A stretch of 64,000 nt of DNA from Lobosporangium transversale (GCF_002105155.1 NW_019028981.1:62001-126000); one strand, 5' to 3'. Positions 1 to 15,413 are shown, counted from the first letter of the stretch. Notes: generated from the letters alone by a model not told the origin. Numbers and translations are program-made.

Positions 1-145
1 TGCTGCTACTAATGCCGTGGCTGGTTGTCATATCATCGAAATCGGATATCTTTTTTTTTGTAAGGTCATTGCCAAATCCTGCTGTTTCTGCCACTGCTGT
101 TGCTGCCGCTTCCCCCGAAGATGGACCTAGTTTTGAAACGGTCAT
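1..145 (-). CDS. possible 5' exon of a gene running off the left edge
   Basis: An ATG at 145 on the minus strand opens a frame of 48 codons that stays open to the window edge. It begins MTVSKLGPSSGEAAATAV and is rich in Ala, Ser and Thr, as a disordered N-terminus would be. No domain is visible. The upstream stretch (to about 500) carries a GAA/TTC-rich tract and a T32 run and no better start. The product cannot be named. It could equally be a chance open frame, so this is a tentative call. Confidence 0.35.
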   Translation of the reverse strand, partial: MTVSKLGPSSGEAAATAVAETAGFGNDLTKKKISDFDDMTTSHGISSS

Positions 146-484
146 GTCCGCACTGATGGTGATCTTGATATTACAGTCTCACTAGTAATTATCAAGCTAT
201 GAAGAATCCAAAGAGTGAAAAAAGAAAAAAGAATGATTTAGCAGAAGAAGAAGAAGAAGAAGAAGAAGGAAAGAAAGAAGAGTTATCGTCGCTTCTGTTG
301 TGGCTGGAACAGTTGGTCTTGGCTGTTGTACCTTCACAGTCTACAGGTAAATTATTGAGGGGTATATGGGCGAATGGTCTGGAAAGCAAAACCGTTGTCC
401 TCTTGACTCTCAGATGTAAATGCATTTGCCCATTTCCATCAATGTATTGTCATTAACATTTTAGGCTCATGTTGATTCTAATAG

Positions 485-515
<31 letters not shown>

Positions 516-904
516 CCTTTAGAAAGCAATGTACTATTTTCACGTCTTCACTTCACTTCTCAGGGGTTACAAAGGTCTGACCTTTAATACTCGTTCACTC
601 TCTCACATGCTTATTCCTTAGGATCTGTCTAGCCCTGTTTGACTACTTTGGCACTTGCACTTCCGTTTTGTACTATTTGCAAGTCAATGTAATCTTTGAG
701 AATACAATCGCTAAAACAAAGTCTCTTTTCTGAGTACAATGAATTGAACAGAAAAAAAATATCAACAGTTTATTGTAATGGAAATAAAATATAAAAATAA
801 AAAGATTTGTGAATCAATCTATGTCAAGATAAAGGAAAAAAAAAAAAAAAAAAGAGAGAGAAAACAGGACACATATGCTATAGAGGATATATTATGCATT
901 GACT
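146..904. other. spacer with low-complexity tracts
   Basis: No gene is supported here. The stretch holds a GAA repeat (about 244-270), a T-run near 490-515 and an A-run near 836-853. The last part must contain the 3' UTR and polyadenylation signals of the leftward P450 reductase gene. The open frames on both strands across 192-456 are translations of the GAA/TTC repeat. Confidence 0.6.
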
Positions 905-3722
905 TTATGACCAGACATCCTCCTCGTAGCGACCACGTGCACGTAACTCCTTGACATAGGTTGTAGCCTTCTCTTCCGTCATCTCACCGCATTCCATAGC
1001 AATGTTGATCAACTTTTGGTTCACTTCACGAGCCATGTTCTTGGCATCTCCACAGACATAGAAGTAGCCTCCCTTGTTGTGGATCAAATCCCAGACAAGT
1101 TCCTTATGTTCTTCCATCTTCTGTTGGACATAGACCTTGGGCAAGCCTGGTTGACGCGACAAAGCCGTGATTATCTGGGCTCCTTCAATATCCTTCATCA
1201 GCTCGGGCCATTCATCCTTGTACATATAATCTTCATCCTCACGACGGCATCCAAAGAACAAAACTGTGGGACCAACTGTTTTACCATTCTTCACATCCTG
1301 TGCACGATCCTGAATAAAACCTCGGAAGGGTGCGACTCCTGTACCGGGACCGACCATGACTACAGGCAGCGAAGCATTACGGGGCAACTTGAAGTTGGAG
1401 TGACGGACATGGACAAGAACCTTGACACCACTCTCACCAATCAGATGCGATCCTTGAGGTCCAGAGATTTCATACTTTGGTTCAATAGCACCACTCTTGT
1501 TGATATGTGCGTGACAATTGTGCAAAAAGTTTGTAGCTAAACCATAGACAGTCTCTTCAGGTGCGACAATAGGCTTATAATCCAAAACAACTGCAGTCAA
1601 GTGAATTGTCGTAGGATGAGCCTTGGGTGATGATGAAATCGAATAGTAACGAGCCTGAAGACGTGGGACTGATTCAATCACCAAATCAAAAGGAATTTCA
1701 ATAGTCTGACCAGGTCCTAGAATTTTCTCCAAAACAGCGCCCAGGCTGCGACGGGCGTCAGCAACGTTGATACGGAAGGCCTCTTTATCAGAACCCCAGA
1801 GAGCAAAAGTCTTGCTTGATTCCTCATTTGGGGCAAAAGGCGTCAATTGACCAATGAAGGCACGCGAAGGGGGAGCAGTGATATCGATATAGTTGCGAAG
1901 AATAGCACGATAGGTTGTAGGGACAGGGAAGGGCAGCTTGGTAGAGGCAGGATCAACATTAGAAACAGTAATGACGGTATCAAGCTTGTTGGTCAAACCC
2001 AGGATCCTTGCCAACTTCTCGACTTCTAGCTCAGCATTAATGGGCCAGACAGCAATGTGATCACCAGTCTGGTAGGTGATGCCAGACCCAGAAATGTCGA
2101 TCTCCATGTGCAAGCAGTGACGGTCAGCAGTAGCAGAAAACAATTCACGAGAGACGGCGATAGGTGCAGCGTAAGGATTCTTGGCGTCATAGGTAGGACG
2201 ACTATGCAGTGACATTCCATGTCATAGAGAGAATAAAAAGCAATAATAAAAACAATAATAGACGATCAATATCAATACTAACCAAAAGAACATATCTCTC
2301 CCTGAATAAAGATTCATTTTCAGTTGAACTTACGAGCCGAGCATAAGCTTGGGTTCTTGATGTTCACCATAGTAAATCTTTGTTAGGCCAGCAGCCTCTT
2401 CATTAGTGTATTCTTGAATCTTGTAAGTAGCCTGACGAGGTCCAGAGTTGCCAGCCAAGAAATCGATGCCCATAAAGTCACAGACGGCCTTCCACATGTC
2501 ATCCTTCCAGCTCAAGAAGTCCTCCTCTAATGAGCCATCATCATCGCCCTCTCCACGCTCACCAATGCGGGTAGCACCGAGTTTCCGAAGTTTCTCATCA
2601 ACACGTCTGCCGACAGTGTTGTAGTGTTCATAGGTCTTGTTACCGAGTCCAAAGATAACAAAGTGCAAGTTGGTAAGAGGCTTCTCATCATCATCATAGT
2701 TACCAATCGAGAACTCGGGAACATCCTCGCCAGCGACCAAATGCTCCCAAAATTCAACAGCGTTATCAGTAGGTTCACCTTCACCATAAGTAGCAAGAAC
2801 AAATACAGCAAGATGATCAGAGGGCAGGGTATCCAACAGGTTCATATCATAGTCTTCCAAGTCAGCAGTCATGGTCTTGAGGTTATAGCGTTGAGTTCCT
2901 TCCTTAGCCAAGCGAGAAGCATAATCTTCGGCAGTTCCAGTTTGTGATCCATAAAAAAAGATAACGGTCTTGTCCTATAATATGTAAAATTAAGTTGATA
3001 AAAGAACAAAAATGCAGGTTAGCCTTTTGCTTGCCACATAAAACATAAAAATGATGTGAGATCAGGCGCATATTGCAGCTGATGAATGGATGGCGATGTG
3101 GCTTGGATGTGAACATGCACAATGTTTTCAGGAATGCATGCAGGACAGGCACAAGAAAACACAAGTGATCGGCTTGCCAAATGTACCACCAACAACCTTT
3201 AAAAACCTTTTATTTTCCCCTGTCTCAAGAAAAGAGTTCTCTCTTTTTTTTTTTGTCTAATTTTTTTTTCTCGGATCGGCCGGTACGGCTGCATCGGGTG
3301 GAGGGAGGATTCTTTTCTCTACTCTCTTTACTGTATTCTATTATTACTTTCTCACCCTATCTCCAAATGTACTTCCTTCCCTCGTTCCTCTTCTATATTT
3401 GAAGCTTCTACTGTGAATAGATTTTCAATATTGCAATGAAACGTTGTCGAGAGTGGGGCCATTAAAAATACATAAGTTGTAAATGTATGGAAATAGAAAA
3501 TAGAAAGAAATCGAATATGAGGCTGATGAGACTGATCTTGTCTTAAAGTCAGACACCATTCGATCCTCCCAATACAGAAAAAAAAAAGAACATCTGTTCT
3601 GTTCTACTCTGTTCTGTTCTATTTGATGAATCTCGTGCGAATAAAAAAAAACAGATGTGTGCAATAAAACCCTCGATCACACCACTTTCATCTTTCTCAC
3701 TTGCAACACCTTTTCATACATT

Positions 3723-3780
<58 letters not shown>

Positions 3781-4021
3781 AAAAAAAGAGTTCACTTGCC
3801 GTTTCTTTCATCTTTTCAACAAAGTCTCGAGTCTTCTTTACGACTTTGTTAATCTTGAGAGCAGGGGCATTGGGCTTTTGTAATGGCACAAGGGGTTGTT
3901 TTGACAGAGGCTTTGAGGAACCTGATCCCATCAGCTTATCCTTGAACCAATAGATGCCAGAGCCCACAAGCACTGCACCCAAGATGGCGATGTCGAGAGT
4001 GTCGATCACTGCGTCCGACAT
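905..4021 (-). CDS. NADPH-cytochrome P450 reductase
   Basis: Transfers electrons from NADPH through FAD and FMN to microsomal P450s at the ER membrane. Three exons, 4021-3800, 2974-2334 and 2201-905, join in phase to 719 aa, the normal family length. Residues about 11-27 form the N-terminal membrane anchor. The FMN (flavodoxin) domain starts with the YGSQTGTAE loop near residue 82 and has ATYGEGEPTDNA. The FAD site RYYSISSSP lies near 472-480 and the NADPH loop GPGTGVAPFRGF near 572-583. The C-terminus ends DVWS, with the stacking Trp at 718. Intron 1 (3799-2975) starts with GC (acg|GCAAGT). The neighbouring GT would break the frame, while GC gives an uninterrupted KMKET-DKTVIFFYGSQ junction. 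That intron carries a long TG tract on the coding strand. Identity is certain; the exon 1 donor is inferred from phase. Confidence 0.96.
3722..3775. repeat. (CA)n microsatellite in P450 reductase intron 1
   Basis: About 26 uninterrupted CA units followed by an A-run. On the coding (minus) strand this reads T-run then (TG)n, starting some 15 nt inside the intron just after its GC 5' splice site. It is likely length-polymorphic between strains. Confidence 0.95.
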
Positions 4022-6250
4022 GGTGATGGCTGGGTTAGAGAGGGAGTGTTTGTTGTGAATAGATGAATGAATGAAAGTGAATGTAAAAAAAAGAAGAAAA
4101 GAAGAGATGAATGAATGGGAAATAAAAATGTTTAAAGTGAAAATTTTAGTTTATGCTCTATTAAATAAAACAAGAATTATAAAAAAGGACGGAGTTATAA
4201 ACTTGAGTGAAGGATAATGAAAGAACAGTCAGTCTATACACGAAAAGAGAAGAAAGGTGTTCATGGCCTGATTGCTTTATACATGTACATGTACCCTGCT
4301 CAACGCTGTTTTGGACCCATCCAAGGTGCCCTTCTTTCGGACCATTTGTCTGACAAGCTCATGTAACACAATTGTCAATCTGTTAAGCCACGTCCCTTGG
4401 CAGCCCGTGAACTCTAAGCCCAAGTCTTTCAAATACATTTCTATGTGCAGTCTGCATGTCCAATAGTGCTCCTACACGATAATCACTCCAATTAGACGAC
4501 ATGCAGTATTCTTGAACGCCAAGATTCAGAACTCAGCTTGGGAAAAAACTATCAGCCTTGATTTTAGATCTAAAACTCCATGTGAATTACGCTTTTTTTT
4601 TTGGGGAGGGGGAGGCAAGAGGGAAGACAGTAAATGAAAGGACTTTCACAATCAATAAAGCTTTGTGATGAAGCAAAGTGACAATTAAAAAATATCAAAA
4701 CATTTCAATCCATGCCAATTGTTGTCTATTAAAAAAAGAAAAAAAACCTGTAATTTGCTCAAATTAACGTGGATAAACTATTTTGGAATCCACATCGCCC
4801 CTATTAGTTTCTTTTCCCCTAACATTTGTATGAACAAATGTATTACATCTTGGTCATCCTTTCTTGGCAAGTATTAAAGTATTAGATGGGATCAATGCAA
4901 TGATGTATCATCACCAATTTTTTTTGTTGTTACATGTCAGGTTGAATAGGCACGGACCTTCAGTTTTAACAGAAATTCAATCCAGAAGCATAGCCTTTTT
5001 TTTTTTTTTCTTTTCGTGAGAAGGCTGTGTAATAATTTGCGATTCATTGCGAAGTAATGCGTAGTGAAAAACGCAGTGTATTTTAAAAAACTGTTGACAG
5101 CACAATATTAAATGTCTACTAAAAATGGCTATCCTATCCTGATTCTGCGGGAACCAGAAAAAAAAATATAGCTCTTGAAACGGATCAAATCGGTTGTGTG
5201 CATGCATGTGTGTGATACGTAGAAGGAAATATATATATTTTACAATTTACTATTTTCTCAATTCCTTTTTTAGTTCCAATAACTTCTCGTCGAAGCTTAT
5301 GCATAACATTTCAGAACATCATAACCAATTCACCAGTTTATTAAGCTCAATTGGTGGATTGAACGCAGGCAGTTCCCAAACAGAATTAGCTGACCAATCC
5401 TCCTGTATATTAAGATGCTGCTACATAGAACACCATCTACACGTTCTCACCTCCCTCCATTTCTCCTCCCTCTCTTCACCCGTTAAAAAAAAAAAATCTC
5501 CAAGACTCTTGCTTTACCAGGCTTGTGCTTTCTTGACATAAACCCCTGACTAACCCGAGACACTGCCTAATACCCTTTTCCTGCAACTCCCTTGTAAACT
5601 GCTTTGGTCCATTTTCAATCAATTTTATCAGGTCCATTAGGTCTTACAAGCGCACTGACACTTAAATCTGATCTGGAAACCAAACAATAAACGTTCTACT
5701 CAAGTATTCATGTTCAAGCTCTTCAGGTTTTTTTCAGGTAGATTTATACCACAATACCACAAATGTAGAAATAAAACTGTGTCACCAGGAAATGGTTTGA
5801 AATAAGTTATTTGTTGAGGTACAGGGTGTCATTACACTTGTGCTGTGAGAGTCAACTATTCAAAATCATACGAGTAGTTGACTTTAGAGAAGCCTTAGTC
5901 ATCCTTGTAGCAAGTAAACTTTTGTTGAAAATACGTATTCTATCCTTGTCATAACATACACGCCTACACAGTAACAATCTCCTTCAGATTTCACCCGGAT
6001 AGAATGGACTTGTTATCCCCTTTTGCATTATCATGCCAAATATAGCAGAGGCTGTATTCATCAGAGAACTTCGCAGCCTAAAACCCAAAGCGGTGAGCTC
6101 AATCTGAATAACCAATTCTGAAGTGCACCATATGCATCGGAGAAAGAAAAGGGTATATTTGAAGAAAAAGAGTTCACAAAGAATAATTCTTTTGAATCAA
6201 CAGAAACTATCGCCCAATAAACCTGTATTATTATTGTTTTTCTTTCTTCT
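4022..6250. other. intergenic region, no gene seen
   Basis: This lies between the start of the P450 reductase gene and the end of the coiled-coil gene; both are leftward. Its right-hand part is the latter's 3' flank and its left-hand part the reductase promoter. The small open frames here (for example 4272-4466 and 5194-5541) lack domain signal and splice context. Several A/T runs occur. No tRNA or other RNA gene was recognised. Confidence 0.55.
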
Positions 6251-8498
6251 CTAGTGTTGATTATTACTTGCTGCTTCAGAGGAAACAACTACTAACTCAG
6301 AAGCAAGCTCAGACCCTGAGTCGGGCTTATTCCCATCGGGCTGCGCCATAAGGATCGCCTTTAGTTTCTTGGATGCTACAGACGGACTAGTCGGAAGTTG
6401 CGGCGATGTCACTGATGGCGATAGTAATGGAGAAGTCATGGATGCACTCGATGCTGCTCTTGGCGAGAGCGTAGCCGAGATGGGATGGGAGCGAGGCGTT
6501 GTACGTCCTGTAGTACTCGTTTCTGCCCCGGGCACAGGGCTAGTGGACAGAGAAGGCAGGGAGGGCTTCTTGGAAATTGTGCCGCTGCTATGACTGGGTG
6601 AGGGTGGTGGTCGTGGAACAGTCTTAGGAGTGGTGCTGCCTATGCCTTCGATGGTCGAATTACGGCGGTTACTTCCAGTCTTTTGAACATTTGACAAACC
6701 GTTGTTGGATTTACTCTTGACCATAGGGTTTTTGCCACCATTGTCTGTTGTCGTAATGATTTTTGAAGGTGTTGCGACTGCGGCTGATGTTGATGCCTTG
6801 TTGGGCTTGGCTGTGCTGGCAGATGCAGTCGACGAAGTCGATCCTGCTTTGGAATTGGAATTGGTTTTGGTCTTAGTGATGACACTTGGCGACAAATCTG
6901 TTGAGCTATTATTGGCTGATAACAAACATTTCAGCCCTGACGTTAGATTCTTTTCCACTGTTGCCGCAGCTGTACGGCTTCTGGGTCGATTATTGTTGCT
7001 GTTACTGTTGCCACTGCCCGTTGTAATGCCTTTAATACTTCCTTGACGCTTTCCAGAATACCCGGAAATAGCATCCACAGACGAGGACGAGGCGCCATTC
7101 TTCCCTCCATTCCTCATTGTTGAGGATGCAGGCGAAGCAGGCGAAGCAGGCGAGCCTTGAGGATACAGGCTGGCCTGACTGACTGACCGTGAGCTGCTCC
7201 TGGACGAGCTGTTTGTAGTAGGTGCTATGGGTGTGCTTCGGGATCTGATCCGATGGGACTGGTTCTGAAAGAGATCATCCAGCGCTACACTAGGGTTCCA
7301 AGGAGGTCGAGTCGATGTGGAAGATGATGAGGTATAAGGGGTCTGCAAGATGTTTTGCTCTTCTAGTCGCTGCTGAAGTTCTGAAGTGAACTTTCGGGTA
7401 TCTTTGGGTATCGATTGTTGTTGATGTTGCTGTTGTTGATGTTGCTGTTGTGATGGAGGTTGAGCCATTGGCGTTGGAGTCTGCGTCTCCTTGCTCTCGA
7501 CTTGTATAGGTGGCCGAGGCGATGGTGCAAGTGTGAGTGGCTTTGGGGCTACATAAGGCTGGTGGAGCTCCGGGGTAGCAGGCGGTGAAGATAAAACATT
7601 CTGTTTTGGTTTCTCTGCCTCGGGCTCAACTTGCTCTTCAGCAATCCCAAAACCAAGCTCCATTCCCAGTGACATGCCTTGAGTTGGTGCTTGGTCATGA
7701 CCCCATGTATGAGGCACCTGCTCTTCCGATGGAAAGTCAGAATCGTTCAACTCTGGATCCTCCATTGCCAATGTAGACAGTTGACCAGTACCCCTCTTCA
7801 ACTGGTTGTCCCAGTTGGACGATATTGGTGAAGTAGCGCCCCAGCCTCGGCCTTCCATGTCCGATTCTGTGCGCAACGTTTGAATGGTTGTCTGTGCCTC
7901 TTCTAGCAACTGTGCATACTCCTTTGTATTGGAGATCATCTCGACAACTTTTCCCTCACATTTTTCTTGACGATTTTCCAATTCTTCTAATGTTGAACGG
8001 ATCGTACCACTGTCTGAGAGGACCTTGCCAAGCTCTGACTGCATATTTTTGACTACCTGTGCAGTGCTCGATTGAGCCTGTTTCTGGCGCTCCATCGCAA
8101 TTCGAAGTTGCTCTTGCAGATCGACGTTCAGCTCCTGAGTTGAATTCAGCTCCTGCTCAACCTCATTCAATCTCTTTGAGTAAACAGAGACTTTGTTCTT
8201 GGCATCCATAACCTCAGTGCCCATCTCTGCCATTTGGTCCACTAATCCATCCAGCTCCTTCCGGAACATTCGGAGCTCACGACGACATCCATCGAGTTCT
8301 TTCTGAAGAGACTCGTTCTCGCTTGTCAAAGCATGGACTTCTTCTTCTGATCCGGACAAATGCGCAGAGAGCGCTTGAGTTTGCTTTACGCGAGACTGAA
8401 GGATCATGTTTTCGTCCTGTAAGGCTTGAATCTATTTTTGTCAATATGGGAATGCAAATAGAGATATATAAATGATATCGTTGAGCAAAAGGAGAGGG

Positions 8499-8533
<35 letters not shown>

Positions 8534-10066
8534 GATGAAGAATCTAGAGTTGATTGGGCAATCTTTGTCCCCAAATAACAATAGCCACGGTAGTAAAGCT
8601 TTTACTAGCTCGAGGGAAGAGGAGGGAAAAAAAAAAAAAAAAAAAAAAAAAAAGGCTTCTATTTACCTGAGCATATGATTGCCGCTCTGCACGTTGGGCC
8701 TGCTCTAGACTTTGTTGTAGCTCCAATCCAAAACGTCCTGCAAGATTGAGCTGCTCTTTCATCATTTGGTGTTCAGCGTAGAATTTCTGTTTCAAGATCC
8801 CCGGATCCTGGATTCTTTCCATTTCAGCCCAAAGATCGTCTTCTTCAGTCGATGCCTGTGCTGCTTTTGTGTATATTTATATTTTGTTTATGCCATGAAT
8901 GTGTTAATGAGGGGATATTTTCTAAGTGCATCTTGAATGTTGGACAGATTTCGAGATAGGGAAGACCATTATGCAAAGTGCACGGTTCCCCCTTCTGTTT
9001 TTTTCACATCTGCGTTCCTGCTCTTGCATCTTCATCTATTACTTACCCAAGACGTCTTCTTGGGACAGATTATACGGCGGACACGGTGTGTTCTATCAGA
9101 GGAACAAGCAGCAAAAAAAGAAATAAGGGGGAGGATAGAACCAAAATATGTTAACTGTCAGCTGTTCTGTTCATAGTATTTTCATCCTAAATCGTTGAAT
9201 GTGGGAAGTGGATGAAACAGTGCTTCGATAAAGACGTTGAAACGCTTTCAAGTTTTAAGCCAAGTAAAGAAAAATCACATTCTCTCTGCTTGCTTGTTTT
9301 AATGCAATCTTATGAATAGATTTTTTTTTTCCTCTTAACCTTCTAGTAGACAGACAGGTCAAGGGCCTGATTGGATAACCAATGAAGATAGTAGATTAAA
9401 AGGCGTCTGGATCCCCAAGTTCCAGAAAAATTAAAATGACATCTTTTATGATTCAAGAACCAGTGAGACAGTTCCTATTTAAATCTCCTTTTGTGTTTTG
9501 AGATGGTTAAAGGCTTGTAAGATTTGTAATCTGTAGGGGAAGCGGGCGCGAACTAAAATCAGATGCAATGCGCAGGACGGCTGGATAAAAACAGACAGAC
9601 GCAGGGGAAAGAAAGAGAAAATACAAAAAAAAAATATGGGTCCAGCCAAGAGGAGGAAAAAAAAAAAAAAAAAAAAAAGGATACGATTTGCTCGCCCTAT
9701 GCTCTTTTGTTCCCCTGTGGTGCCCTATCAATTGTCTTTCATGTCCTTGACCTTGACCTTGTCCTATTTTGTACTCTGCAATCATCTCACAGCACAAAAT
9801 AAAGATGATGTATAATAGTTCATTCTGACCCAACAAAAAAAAAAAGTATTCAGGCTATAGCATCTAGCTCTGTTTGTTGTGCCTCGGAAGAATCCAAAAG
9901 AGGAAAAATGAAAAAAAAATGCGCCAGGAAAGATTCCTGAAAGTAACAATATTGAGGGACCAAATACAGATTCAGGACTCAGAGTTCAATGGCGTAGTTA
10001 ATTTTTTACCTCAAAAGATTGTGTTCGACTAAGGGCAGAGGTTGTCAGCATCTTTTCGCTCAGCAT
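6251..10066 (-). CDS. coiled-coil protein with CC1-box/HAP1_N-like region, candidate dynein adaptor
   Basis: Four exons join in phase: 10066-10010, 9092-9047, 8863-8667, 8431-6251, giving 826 aa. Each junction has GT-AG signals and the first two exons are short, so the 5' part is less certain than the rest. Residues about 55-290 are heptad-rich coiled coil. Within it, AGRFGLEL (76-83) fits the CC1-box pattern AAxxGLxL of BICD, TRAK, HAP1 and Spindly dynein adaptors, and YAQLLEEAQTTIQTLR (from about 272) resembles the end of the HAP1_N domain. The remaining 530 residues are low-complexity Ser/Thr/Pro/Asn/Gln with basic patches, probably disordered and microtubule- or cargo-binding. Intron 3 holds two long A-runs, and intron 1 is long (917 nt). 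A dynein-adaptor role is inference. A generic coiled-coil scaffold is the alternative. Confidence 0.72.
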
Positions 10067-11059
10067 ATGACAGGTTGGCTCGATGGGTCGCTCTCTGTCC
10101 CAAGTATATCTTTTTTTTTTCCTCTTTTCTTTTTTTCTTCTTTCTTTCTTTTCTTTTTTCTTTCAGAGGAACAGCAAAAGTGTTGTATTTAAAGTGAGAA
10201 ATACATGAGGCAGAAGGTGTGGTTCATTGACAATCAATTTTGCTTTAGAATGTGGAGATTCAAACAAACAAAAGGGGTTAAAAAAAATTAGCAACAGTGT
10301 GCTACAGCTAAAGAGGAAAGTGAATGAATGTGTTTGTATAGAAATATGTCGTACTATGTGAAAACGAATGAAAGTGTCGGGTGCGTGATATGAATGTGAG
10401 TTTTCGTATTTTGCTGGGATATGGTATGAATGTGTATTTGTGGAGAATATGAAAGGAGATGTGTGTGGAGATGAAGAAGAGAAAAGTGAAGAGAGAAAGA
10501 GAGGAAGAAAGTAAATGGGAATGATAATGATGCTTCGTGTTAATTTGCGTGTGGATATTTTGTTCACCGAATGAATCTTAATTACGGGATAGTTCATCTT
10601 GTCAATTTTTGTATTACCAACCTCAATAGTACTTTTTTTGAATGAGTGAATGAATGCTAATCCATTATCCATGCTCACTGCTCAGTCAATAAACCTGGTT
10701 GATATTTCTTAAACAGCTTCATTTATCACAACCCATCAGCGCATGTGGTCTCTTGTGCTCTCCAGTAGTCCACTTTTATAATTATTTTCAAACGCTTTTT
10801 CTCGTTCAAGGCTCACTTTTCTGCTTCTCTTAGTGGCACATGTAAGCTGACTGTTAAAGCGTTTTGCTATTTTTTCCCGTGCATCATCACAATGTACTTA
10901 TCACGTGGATCAAACGTACATATCCGTTGTTTTGTACGTAAAGCGTCCCGCAGTGTGTGTGTTTTTTTTTTTTTTTTTTAAAAGGGCACCAGCAACATTT
11001 CGAATCAGATCATCCTCTTTTCTTCTCTCATCGACTTCTTTTGTTAATTAATTCATCCA
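10067..11059. promoter_or_regulatory. divergent promoter region between coiled-coil gene and DED1
   Basis: About 1 kb separates the start codons of two divergently transcribed genes. It contains pyrimidine-rich tracts (10110-10165 and a T-run at about 10964-10979, the latter just ahead of the helicase start), as is common upstream of strongly expressed fungal genes. The long minus-strand open frame at 10163-10678 is a low-complexity Ser/Phe/Ile translation of this purine/pyrimidine bias and is not taken as a gene. Confidence 0.5.
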
Positions 11060-13726
<2,667 letters not shown>

Positions 13727-14426
13727 GCTGCTATGCTCTTGACGCTGCAATCTTATTTTTTTTTTTTACTCATGTTCCTTGTCAACTCTGTCTCTCTACT
13801 CTCTTTTTTTTCAATCTTTGTTTTTATTATTTTTCTACGTTATGGATGCAGGATGCTTTGGTGGCACTTACATTGTATATACCCCATATTTCACTTTTCT
13901 TTTAATCATTTGAAGCCTTCATGGGGTCCATGGATCAATGTTCATAACACACAGCATTTTGAAAGGAAGGATCACCCATTGCCAATCTATCTTTTCCTAC
14001 TCTGTATTTATAGCGTTATTTCATTCATTTATTCTGTGCTTCTCAGCATCTTCGCAGTACGGCTGTGTGTATATTATTGCATCGCACATCTCATAGACAC
14101 AATCATACAGCATTCAAAACAAGGAACATTTTTAACATAATAAAAAAGCGAATATTTGTCAAGCAAATCAAGGTGAAAAAAAGCAACAATGTAAAAAAAT
14201 GTTTTGACATGGATTTCCAAGTAATTAGACAAATCAATAATTATTCGGCATGGAGAAACAGGTTGAGGAAACCTTGCGCTGTCAAAATGGTCTTCTAAGA
14301 ATGAATCATCTTCTGGGGTCTTTTTTAAGTTTGAGGAAGCCATGTGGATAAATTTCCATTGATCGGGAGCATTTATTTAAACTTTTTGCGCAAGCTGTGG
14401 ATACAAATCGTCATGGTCCATTTGCG

Positions 14427-14458
<32 letters not shown>

Positions 14459-14932
14459 CCCCCCATCTCTCTTCTCCTCCCTCCCAGCTCTATCTTTCTG
14501 TCCTTCATAGAACCATTGATCCCGTTAAAGGATTTCTTAAAAAACAACATGATGATTGATTTTAAGAATAGGTAGAAGACAAAATGTTTTTTATGACACT
14601 TCAATGTGCATGTGAATGGAGAGAGCCTTGGACGGGGTGTCAAATTGCTTCGATTACCTCAGCGTCAACCGATCGCGCGAGTCATTGGAGGACAGACCTC
14701 TCATTCCCCTAAAGAATCTTTTATTTTTCTTTTCCACCCTATTTCCGAAGGTAAGAAAGGTGAGGTTGTCTGTCGTACTCCTCCCTGTCCATCATAGCTT
14801 GGCTTCATCACCTAAAAAATAAAATAAAATCTATTCTCGGAAGACTCGGATGTCAGATGTATCCAACATTTATGCATGGGATCTTACTTTTTGACAATCG
14901 TGTTGTTGAGCATGACGTTAAAAAACAAAGGG
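13727..14932. other. 3' flank of DED1 and spacer
   Basis: T-rich 3' UTR of the helicase, then AT-rich sequence with an A30 run around 14427-14456. Open frames here are short and composition-driven. On the minus strand 14890-14940 there is an exon-like piece with a good GTAAGA donor that might belong to the small gene at 14933-15304, but no continuation could be fixed. Confidence 0.4.
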
Positions 14933-15304
14933 CTATTGTAAGGTAGAGAGCAGGGTGGAGAAAGAACATTGATGGGGAGGGAACGGAAAAAAATCACGAA
15001 ATTTGACCACATCCACTCCCTGGATCAGTTCAACAATTGGCCAATCTGCATGAATTTTTGTATCTGTGAAGAAACACTTTTGTTTTTTTTTGGAACTCTT
15101 AACAATAAACACACGCCCGCCAAGCTTCAGTAACTGGAAATGATTATTCCCACCAATGCCAACGTATTGCCCGTTGTTCCCTGGCCAGATCTCTTTTTTT
15201 CTCATGCAAGGTCCTGAATCCAGCTTTCCAGCTAAGTGGAATAGAGGTGATACTAGCTCGGTTCCTTCGCCTACATATTTGCTTCCAATAGCAAGAGTAG
15301 CCAT
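14933..15304 (-). CDS. small hypothetical protein, possibly first exon of a spliced gene
   Basis: An uninterrupted 123-codon frame starting MATLAIGSKYVGEGTEL, with mixed, protein-like composition, unlike the surrounding low-complexity frames. No family was recognised. The last 20 codons read through a pyrimidine-rich stretch ending CTTACAATAG, which looks like an intron 3' end, so the true coding part may stop near codon 100 and continue in an exon downstream (about 14940-14880). It lies between DED1 and the seven-helix gene, on the same strand as the latter. Confidence 0.35.
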   Translation of the reverse strand: MATLAIGSKYVGEGTELVSPLFHLAGKLDSGPCMRKKEIWPGNNGQYVGIGGNNHFQLLKLGGRVFIVKSSKKKQKCFFTDTKIHADWPIVELIQGVDVVKFRDFFPFPPHQCSFSTLLSTLQ

Positions 15305-15378
15305 AAGCGGGGTTTAATATTCAAAAAAAAAAATGCGCAACGTGTATGTGTGTAGTGTAGTGTATGCATAAGTTGCGC

Positions 15379-15413
<35 letters not shown>

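Noticed and set aside
3722-3775. CA repeat as a CRISPR or tandem gene feature
   Set aside because: Plain dinucleotide microsatellite inside an intron; no spacers.
10163-10678. 171-codon minus-strand ORF upstream of the coiled-coil gene
   Set aside because: The translation is Ser/Phe/Ile/His low complexity from a purine-rich strip in a divergent promoter; no domain or splice links.
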